Shown in pieces: positions 56,475 through 64,000 of a DNA stretch of 64,000 bases (its first letter is position 1; each line of letters begins with the position of its first letter). The DNA lies in the NCBI GenBank assembly GCA_001792895.1, contig MARA01000007.1:1426001-1490000 (forward strand), in the 5' to 3' direction. The notes under the pieces are model-generated. The model was not told where the DNA came from. It ran no database searches and worked only from the letters and a program-made list of their open reading frames with translations. Both the position numbers and the translations under genes were made by a program. Source of the DNA: Lentinus brumalis (lineage: Eukaryota > Basidiomycota > Agaricomycetes > Polyporales > Polyporaceae).

Positions 56475-57703
56475 AGACACATCCAATCGTATGTTTGCAA
56501 ATGCTGTCCCGGACCCCACCCGTCTCTTGCTCAGGATGTTGTATATGTCTGATCGGACTCTATGACGAGAGTGGCTTGGAGTAGGATACTGTTAGCTGTG
56601 TGTAGTTCGTTATCGTATATCTTGCTTCTATCATGTTCATTTGCACGTTGTCGTTGCCACTCTGTAATATGACCGCGCGTGGGTGCGCCCGTCGCAGACA
56701 GCGGTGACTTCTCTGTCGATCTATCATGACAATTGCATGCGTGTATAGAAATGTTACGACATCTCCTATACAGGTAGTGGTGCCGTAAACGGGTCGGTTG
56801 CGAGAACAACGGATGGCTTGAGTCCCAGGCTAAGATGGCCCATTGCCAGCGGTTCTCGGGCTTCTCGGTTTCCTATTTACTGAATCATTGGCAAGACATC
56901 GATGCCGTGTACTCCCTCAACCTCCTGAACTCAGACCAAGTCCAAATGGAAAGTAGCGGTGAACGTTGGGGGCACTCTGGGACCGAGGACCGCTGACAAC
57001 GGATCACTGTCAAGGTTTTAATACAAATACCGCAACTATATCAAAACTTGTTTGAAGGCCAGCGGCACGCTGCTATTATAACCTCGTACCTTGAGCTGGG
57101 GTAGCTGAGCGCAGAGCAGTACCGTAACCTACATACCGCCGTGACCCAATTGTGGGTACTGCTATGAGACACCGTCGTGCGTCGACGCGTCCACAGGACT
57201 GGTAATAGTGTGGTGCGCGGATCCTTCGAATATGCCACGAGACCGAGCCTCGAAGATGCCATTTCACATTTCGTGCGGAATTGCCTCGGGTCCGCTGGGT
57301 GATGAGTCGCCGCATATATGCTATGTATTACAGTTTCGATTTGTCGATGGGCGGCCTCTGGGCAACTTGTTCTGATGTGTATGCATGTCGAGTACTGCAT
57401 TTCCGGACGAGGCACTACGCGGAATGCTCAGCTGGCCCGACTGTAACCAAGGGGCAGGCACTTCCTTTGGTATCTGAAATTGGCAGGGCAGGACAAACCC
57501 TCGGCAGGTATAAGTACGACACGCGTGTACTGAGAGGATCTCAAAACTTCTCTTCGTCTCCCGTTTTCTTAACAGCCTTCGCGCTCGAGCCGTCCCTTTC
57601 CGTCTTACTTTTTTGAACGTCTTGGCCAGCTTTCAGTAACCCTTCTTCGTCTTGAGCTCCTATATTATATTCATTATCCCCATCTCCAATTACCACTGCA
57701 AAA
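56475..57703. other. 1.2 kb intergenic between LITAF/BRI3-like genes A and B
   Basis: Only short, motif-free ORFs occur on both strands. A C/T-rich segment at 57540-57700 precedes gene B and is probably its promoter. Confidence 0.4.
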
Positions 57704-58012
57704 ATGGACGGCAAGGCTTACCAGCAGAACTGTAAGTGTCGTTCCCTGGCGCTGTCTGTATGGCCTATCTGTGTTGCTCATGAGCGTGCCCGTCGGTTAG
57801 TGATGAACCTCTGCGCCTCGGGCAACCACGACGTGACAAAGAAGTACGGCGTCTGCGGAATCATCTGCGCCATCCTGCTCTTCCCCTGCGGTCTGATCTG
57901 TCTCTTGTGAGTACCAACCCTATCCGCCGGCTGTTATAGGGTAACCAACTGACCACTGTTTGACAGCTCTGACGTTGAGAAGCGTTGCGTGCGGTGTGGC
58001 GCGAAGGTCTGA
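57704..58012 (+). CDS. LITAF/BRI3-like small membrane protein B
   Basis: Exons 57704-57731, 57801-57906 and 57967-58012 give 59 residues, too short to stand out as an ORF. Sequence blocks are MDGKAYQQN, then CASGNHDVTKKYGVCGIICA, ILLFPCGLICLL and EKRCVRCGAKV. Both introns have GT-AG ends with phases 1 and 2, identical to its paralogues. It has no PPxY tract. The predicted topology is a short hydrophobic hairpin between two metal-binding ends. It is nearly the same length as gene C and shares its MDGKxYQxN start, so B and C are the closest pair. Confidence 0.8.
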
Positions 58013-59202
58013 TACGGGGTTTCGCGCCTTTCTTGTACCGTCGTCCGATTATTTGTGCTGCTTTGGGGACCTTCCGCTGTTTTGTAGATATGTACCACAC
58101 TCGTTACCCTAATTGTCGATCTCTTCAGTCATTGGCATGCCACCAAGGACGAGGAAGTCTGGTATGAGTTCGTCGTCAGCAAGACAGAGCGAGCCAGGCA
58201 TAGGAGAGGTCCCAGGACTCACTTGCACAAGTCGTACACTGGGACGCCGTCGCCGGGCGTTGTACCACCCATCCATGACTCCCGCGAGCGGACGAGATAC
58301 GTGTATGTGCTCGTGAATAGGTGACCATCTGTCCAGATCAAGCGATTAATCTGGACACAGCCAGCCGCCTCATGCAGAAACAAAGTGGGCTCAGCTATTA
58401 TGGCATCCCGTTACCAAGAGCGTCCGAAGGCCATGCCGTGTTAGGTCGGAAATTCAAGTTCAAGGTACACGTCCTTATCAACCGTATGTGAGAGCACACG
58501 GCAGACATATCATTCCCAATATCGCACCTTGTTGCACGTTCGTCGGCGGTGATATTAACGAAGCAGACAGGCCCGATGGAGACAATGAGCAATGGCTATG
58601 TCATTCGGTGGCAGGAGGCTATCCTAGAACGGAAAATGATGCGTAGCGGTTGGAGGTTAGGTAACCCATCCCGAGGAACGGAGGATCAACGATACTTACA
58701 AGTTCACTGCCACAGCCGCACTTCGGACAATCTGGGCCGCTGCAGTCTTGCAGATGCAGCGGCGTCGTTGTAGTGCGGTGCGCATGCGATCCGCGTGCAT
58801 CAAGTCGGGTGTATGCATTGCACATTCCACGGCCTCCAGGTCGGCTCGGCAATACCATTGCGTTGATTCAGGATGTATGGTGTGGTTCGGCGGCTGATGC
58901 GCCGACAAATTGCGGCGTTATGGTCAGCAGAATAGTACGTACCGCGGTGGAACAGTTGGAGGGAGGTGACGCGGTGACGGGCGGCGTGTCAGTCACTCAT
59001 GTCAAGCCGTCAACTAGGCGAGTCCAGTGTGGTCTTAAATTGGCTTGAAGAGGCTCGGTTGTTACGAGTCAGACAGATATAAGGATAAGCGTACCGTAGT
59101 TGAAGTTCCAGGGCATATCATCCCATCCCCACGTCTTCCCTCGCAGATTCTCAACCCGTCCAACCTATCTCATCGTCACCACTCCTCCCTCATAGTCCCA
59201 AA
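58013..59202. other. 1.2 kb intergenic between LITAF/BRI3-like genes B and C
   Basis: No gene supported. A short Cys-rich reading (DCSGPDCPKCGCGSEL) occurs on the minus strand at about 58695-58745 but lacks a start and a continuation. Promoter sequence for gene C is expected just left of 59203. Confidence 0.4.
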
Positions 59203-59519
59203 ATGGACGGCAAAACCTACCAGGAAAACCGTGAGTGCTGTCCCATTGCACGCTGCGCGCATCTGCTTCCCCAGGTGCTGACCAGCTCTCTTGACATCGA
59301 ACGGTTCAGTCATGAGCATGTGCGCATCGGGCCAACACGACCCGACGAAAAAGTATGGCATCTTCGGTATCATCATGGCCGTCGTATGCTTCCCCTGTGG
59401 CCTCATCTGTCTCTTGTACGTATCAGGCCCAAGGCGTCATGAGATGCACTCGTTGCTCACACGTGGCTCCTAGCAAAGACGTCGAGAACCGTTGTGTGCG
59501 TTGTGGAGCGAAGGTCTGA
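59203..59519 (+). CDS. LITAF/BRI3-like small membrane protein C
   Basis: Exons 59203-59230, 59310-59415 and 59474-59519 give 59 residues: MDGKTYQEN, then CASGQHDPTKKYGIFGIIMA, VVCFPCGLICLL and ENRCVRCGAKV. Exon 1 (28 nt) and exon 2 (106 nt) match gene B exactly in length. The conserved core points to the same membrane-associated, metal-binding fold. Nothing in the promoter distinguishes it from gene B by eye. Confidence 0.8.
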
Positions 59520-60376
59520 GGGTGGTTCGAGTCCGGACTTGCGCTCCCCTGTTCCGATCGTTGTCTCTAGATGATTGTTCTCTGGGTTTATGGTTGTACG
59601 GGTTGGAGGGTTGTACCACATTGCTCTATCTAATTCTTGCGCCGTACGATATCAGCGAAGCGTCGAGCGAGAGTAAGCGAAGGAGACAAAACCTGACGGA
59701 TCCCTGTGTGGTGTCTTGAGAGCCTCAGCTACTCCGGGAACGAAAATCGTGCTCCCACCAGCGCTGATTACGATGCACAGCTCACGGTTCGAGGCCATAA
59801 GCAATATCCACGGCGCTGTGCTCTTGGCCCAGCAATAAATGATCAGCCTGCGGGAATGCTCCTCAGTGATGTCCCAGAGTAGCACCAAACGCATTGACGT
59901 ACCGAAGCCAAAGAAATTCTCGTCATGGCTGCAACTTGTGCGACCTTCACAGACTGCCGCCGGAGCGCGCCGCGATGTCCCGTACTTACCTCGAATGATC
60001 GTTCTCAGGTTGCGGTACGGCCTCCATATCGGCCGAGGGAGTGGGAGTTGTGCTGTAGCGATGCAACATGAGCGACGTGGCGACGTGCAGATGAAGGTGA
60101 GTGAATGCATACTGAACGGTCAGCCCGCTCCCCATCATCCCAGACGAGCACCGCGGGCGGCCTATCATTCCTATCAATCCGTCCGCCCGTGCATACCGAG
60201 CCCAGTCGTTGCTCGACGCAGGGGCGGCCCCATCGGACAGGTATAAATGGGCGGACGGACCGTACTGGCAGGTCCAGCGCATATCGCCATATCTTCTACT
60301 TCCCGTTTCGCCCCAAGCCCCTCTCAGCGTCGTTCCTTCAAATCATCTCCCCGCACTTCTGCGCTGCGCGCCCACC
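59520..60376. other. Intergenic between LITAF/BRI3-like genes C and D
   Basis: The 857 bp contain no supported gene. A tRNA T-arm-like string just after gene C was examined and rejected. Pyrimidine-rich sequence near 60290-60370 is probably the promoter of gene D. Confidence 0.4.
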
Positions 60377-60746
60377 ATGTCGTCGCAACAACCCGTGTAT
60401 ACTTCAAATCAAATCGAGGATGGCAAAAGACTCAAGGAGCAGTGTGAGCACCGTCCCTCTGTCACGCCGCACGCACCTTCTCCCACTGTCCACCATCCAT
60501 CCTGACGTCGGGTGGCAGGTTGGGCGGACTGCGCTCAGGGAAGGCACGCCACGATCAAGCATTACGGAATGTGCGGTATCTTCACAGGCCTCCTATGCTT
60601 CCCTTGTGGACTCATCTGCCTCTGGTACGTATCGATTCAACCCTGCTTCGTCGCTGTCTCGGATGTAGCTGATCACTCACTGGGTGCCCCTCAGCAAGGA
60701 TTGGAAGAAGCATTGCCTGCGGTGCGGCGCAGTGTTCAAGGGGTGA
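60377..60746 (+). CDS. LITAF/BRI3-like small membrane protein D (divergent)
   Basis: Exons 60377-60443, 60519-60624 and 60695-60746 give 74 residues. The N-terminus is MSSQQPVYTSNQIEDGKRLK. Exon 2, again 106 nt, encodes CAQGRHATIKHYGMCGIFTG and LLCFPCGLICLW. Exon 3 encodes KKHCLRCGAVFKG. It keeps the CxxxxH and CxxC metal positions and the FPCGLIC core but differs elsewhere, so it is the oldest or fastest-changing copy of the array. Confidence 0.78.
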
Positions 60747-62951
60747 AAGTGCAGGGGTGATTTATTCGAGAAGTTTAGACTGAGAGATCGAGGCTGTTTA
60801 AGCACTCACTTGGATAGTTTGATACTACAACGAATATTTGAGAGCGAGCAGGAATTTCCGAGGACCTGTGCGGATATTCATCGGCGAGAGAGAGGTGGCT
60901 GTGGCCACTGTTCCAAAGGTTGTTTGAGTACGGTGCCAGTACAAGCGCCAAACAGCGCAAAGGCAATGACCGGGTGCTCCTCCCATATGTGGCGCAGTTC
61001 ACCAAAGTGAGAGAGTGGTATGGAAACAGAAGCTTGAGATGCGGCAATAAAGCTCTGAGACGAGGTCTTCTGAAGTGGACGCACGGGGTGGTGCCGTGAC
61101 GGTTGTCCTCTAACTTGAGGTAATCGATGCCTCGGCGCATCTTCTGTACGAATAGAGCTCTCAGATCGATCGTCAAGCTAGAAGCCCTAGCGCTGCTCGT
61201 GGAAGCAAGGGGGCGCAGCGTATACTGGACAGCCGGTGGGGAGAGTTGCCCGAAAAGGAAGGCATCCGGGGAGAGGTGCGTTGCGACACGCAGGGCAGGG
61301 CCGCCTCGAAGAGGCATGTATCGACCCTCGCGCATTCAGACGTTCTTCCAGAAGCCGACTGAGCGATCTGGCAACTTACCGAGATTGAGCTCGACGACGT
61401 TATGTCCGCGGGCGAGTGGCAATAAGAGCGCGGCGGCTTCTCGTGGGCCTCGGGACGTCATTCGTGATTGACTGCTCGGTTGCTTGTTTTGTGTGGCTGC
61501 GGAATGCTGAATGGCACACGATCTCTATGGAGAACTGGAGAACGTACTTCATTGGACTGGCGAGCGCGGATGATAGCCTCATGAATGACGGCGAAGACGT
61601 AGGATATTGACTGAAACCCAATTGTCGCCGGCGTGTCGCACAGGAAGCCTCGCTACCGGCAATTGCGGCTTGCGATGTGTCCGAGCAGCAAGGCCGTATC
61701 TGTTCCTGGGGACGCTGCGTGTCGCTCATCCTGGAAGTCTAAAAGACGCTAGCAAGCACCACGCCGCCGGCTGGTGAGTCTTTGTGTGGATGTGCGAGGC
61801 CACTATGGAATAACTTCGTGTTCGAGTAGGTCAAGGGTTCCTGGAGGAAGGAGCTAAAAAGAGCAAAACGTTTGTAAGCGAGCCGTCGAGCAAGAGATAA
61901 GGAGCGCACTGTGGCCCCTTGCAGCGACCTCATGTCGACGGAGGTGATTTCATTACGGCACCGAGTGAGTAGAGGGCGATGCTCTCCGGACGTTGAATAC
62001 ACAAGCCGTGCCTGCGCCTACCCCTTTGTGTCCCCGGAGTCGTGTGCACGGGCGAGTATCGTGAAGGCGGACAGGCGAACCCTGCAGAGCAGCTGCAAGC
62101 GGCGCAGATGACCTGTCAGGATGTTAGACCCGAGAGTCAATGGGCCCAAGGTCGCTCTCCAGTGACGCGCGGGTTCCCACCACGGCAGCCACACGCTGTC
62201 TAGGCCCAATCATGTCGCGCAGAGGGCGGGGACGCGAGCACGGTTCAGGTTTGCGAGCGGACGCGTGTTTGGCGTGTGATCCCTGCGGGGGCGGCTGTCA
62301 GCTTCGGTTCCCATGGAGTGCGCCTGTCGTGCGGGGGACGCTGCTCGTTGCGCGCGACGACGAGCAGGCCGTGTCTTGTGCTTGCAGCGACGGCATGCAT
62401 GACGGCGAGGGAGTGGTCAGCGCAGAGCAGCGTTGCCGAGAACAGGCGCGGGCGTTGTGGGACGGGGGATCTGTGGATCTGGCCTGCCTCGTGGGTCGCA
62501 CCTTCCTGTCGCGTGATTGGCAAACCGCCGGAGCGCCTGCGAGGTGTGCACAAAGCCGTCGAGCAGCCGTCGAGCATGAAACCGCGACCCGCGTTGTGCT
62601 CGCCCGTGTGTGTCTGCGAGCTGCGAGGCGAACGCTGCGACGGATCTGTGCCAGGGACGCCGAGCAGGAACTGCACTCCGCCGTCTGGTCTCGCCCCACT
62701 TGGGACGATCGGCTGGGCATCCCGCGCCGCTCGGCACTCGCAGGCAGGGGCTTATGTTCAGCACCGAAGCTCACCGTACCCCGTTATCGTCACCACACAT
62801 CCCCCGCCCTCGACCACGACGTCCTCGCGACCACGACCCGAACGACCCCTCCTGCCACCTCGCCTGCCAGCCTTTCCTTTCTTCCCCGTCGCGCGGCCAG
62901 CGCAGACGTCACAAATTCACTTGAGACGCACGATATTCTCCGTCCGCCGCC
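60747..62951. other. 2.2 kb without a supported gene
   Basis: A minus-strand frame near 60880-61060 has a protein-like block (LSHFGELRHIWEEHPVIAFA) but no usable start or exon chain. 62200-62900 is very GC-rich and open in several frames on both strands without motifs. The right end is the promoter and 5' leader of the antiporter gene. Confidence 0.35.
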
Positions 62952-64000
62952 ATGAGATTCCATCCGGTGCGTCTTTCGCGTTGCCTCGCTGTCCCCGCTT
63001 CCCCAAGCATGCTCACGAGCTGCTGCAGTTCGAGGTTTCGGCACCGCACGTCATCTATGCAGTACTTGGCGGCTTCGTAGTGCTGGTGAGTACTCTTCGT
63101 CCGCTCAGTATGTGCAGAGTCATCGCCTCATCCCCATGTTCAGTTCGGGATGTTCTCCCTCTTCATCCGTGAAAAGGTACGTTTCCAGCCTCCTTCGGTC
63201 CATTCTTTGTCCTGAAGTCGCGCAGTTGTACATTGGAGAGGCTATCTGGGCATTCGTGTTTGGTGTGGTCATAGGTGAGTAGCATTTCACGCATGGTGTC
63301 CGGATGGGCTGGCTGCCCGGCGGACGCGCGGAGTCGGAGGTGTCGGCAACGTTGCGTGACTGCGTGCCTCAAAATGCTCGCCGTCCGCGACCGTACCGGA
63401 GGGTCCGCGCGCAGTCGACGTCGCTACCCAGTCCTGTCTGGCAGCATCTCTTGGCATCTGTCGAATGTGCGCTGACGTTTCCAGGACCCTATGGTGCCAA
63501 CATATTCGATCCCAGAGGGTGGGGAGGCGGTTCACATGAAGTAACGAACACCATAACGCTCGAAGTTACGCGCGTAGTGCTTGCCATCGGAGTGTTCGCC
63601 ATAGGCGTCGAACTGCCGAAAGCATATATGCAACGACACTGGAAGAGTCTTCTCTTCCTCCTCGGTCCCGTCATGACATGGGTTCGTCTTCGGCGAGTAC
63701 AGAAAAGGCAACCTGCTAATGCGACTTGCTCTGCAGGGCTGGTTCGTCTCGGGAGCGCTCATATATGCGCTCATTCCTGGACTCAACTTCCTCTCCTCCC
63801 TCGTCGTCGCCGCCTGTCTCACCCCGACGGATCCTATCCTCGCCGCCGCCGTCGTCGGTGGCAAATATGCCGACAAGCACGTCCCGGCACATTTGCGGCA
63901 CCTGCTAGCAGCAGAGAGTGGCTGTAACGATGGCGCGGCCTTCCCCTTCCTCTTCATCGCCCTCTATCTCACCATAGACCCGTCGACCGGACGAGCGATC
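62952..64000 (+). CDS. Na+/H+ antiporter (fungal Nha1/Sod2 type), 5' part
   Basis: The gene begins at ATG 62952 and is cut by the window edge. Exons are 62952-62966 (15 nt, MRFHP), 63029-63085, 63144-63176, 63226-63274, 63485-63681 and 63737 to beyond 64000. Blocks in order: FEVSAPHVIYAVLGGFVVL, FGMFSLFIREK, LYIGEAIWAFVFGVVIGPYG, ITLEVTRVVLAIGVFAIGVE and WFVSGALIYALIPGLNFLSS. Next comes the family signature CLTPTDPILAAAVVGGKYAD, and then AAESGCNDGAAFPFLFIAL. These are the transmembrane helices and ion-binding region of the plasma-membrane antiporter that exports Na+, Li+ or K+ for H+. The last visible residues are DPSTGRAI. The Asp-Pro of TPTDP and Asp of GCND are the residues expected for cation exchange. 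Confidence 0.92.

Noticed and set aside
58695..58745. Cys-rich minus-strand peptide resembling a metallothionein end
   Set aside because: No start codon in frame and the sequence past the GTAAGT-like donor adds no further Cys motifs.
59521..59550. tRNA T-arm-like string GGTTCGAGTCC after gene C
   Set aside because: No matching acceptor, D-arm or anticodon arm could be placed around it, and it overlaps the 3' end of a coding gene.
62245..62774. Long ORFs on both strands upstream of the antiporter
   Set aside because: Several frames are open at once because of very high GC, and no frame shows motifs or plausible exon borders.

Overview
The window reads as nuclear DNA of a filamentous basidiomycete, most likely an Agaricomycete. 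Genes are GC-rich and packed on both strands. They are cut by many introns of about 48-65 nt with GTRNGT donors, CTNA-type branch points and YAG acceptors. Several families are ones expanded in Agaricomycetes: F-box/leucine-rich proteins, a 7-TM family resembling DUF6534, RecQ-like helicases and cyclopropane-fatty-acid synthase. No bacterial operon, rRNA, tRNA or CRISPR array was seen. Exon coordinates below were worked out by hand from splice signals and frame, and no transcript data were available.

Layout. 0.8-13.2 kb is an F-box cluster. It holds four F-box/LRR-like genes (one carrying frameshifts), an F-box C-terminal remnant, a decayed mitochondrial-carrier pseudogene and an acidic protein of unknown function. 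13.8-15.9 kb is a ten-exon cyclopropane-fatty-acid synthase gene with an apparent 1-nt exon and a GC-AG intron. 17.4-26.4 kb holds a coiled-coil protein gene, a predicted GPI-anchored aspartic protease, a fifth F-box gene and a serine-rich protein. 27.1-49.1 kb is mostly conserved nuclear housekeeping: an Rrn5-like Pol I factor, two tandem ICMT-like methyltransferases, a Rif1-like helical-repeat protein, a sixth F-box gene, a Nop12-like RNA-binding protein, FEN1 and a YEATS protein. 49.3-64 kb is accessory again: a RecQ-like helicase pseudogene, an 18-exon 7-TM gene, a roughly 125-bp inverted repeat, four small LITAF/BRI3-like membrane genes, and the start of a Na+/H+ antiporter that runs off the right edge.

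How the parts relate. The six F-box genes share one intron position and one architecture (an N-terminal F-box, then a long LRR-like region), so they are probably SCF substrate receptors made by local duplication. Rrn5-like and Nop12-like act in rRNA transcription and 60S biogenesis. FEN1 and the Rif1-like protein act in replication and telomere or origin control. FEN1 shares a 359-bp divergent promoter with the YEATS gene, and that promoter carries two ACGCGT (MluI cell-cycle box) sites. The four LITAF/BRI3-like genes share a middle exon of exactly 106 nt.

The most unusual signals are the 1-nt exon, the LITAF/BRI3-like array with its altered N-terminal metal knuckle, the exon-dense 7-TM gene, and several single-base losses at short homopolymers that may be real decay or assembly error.
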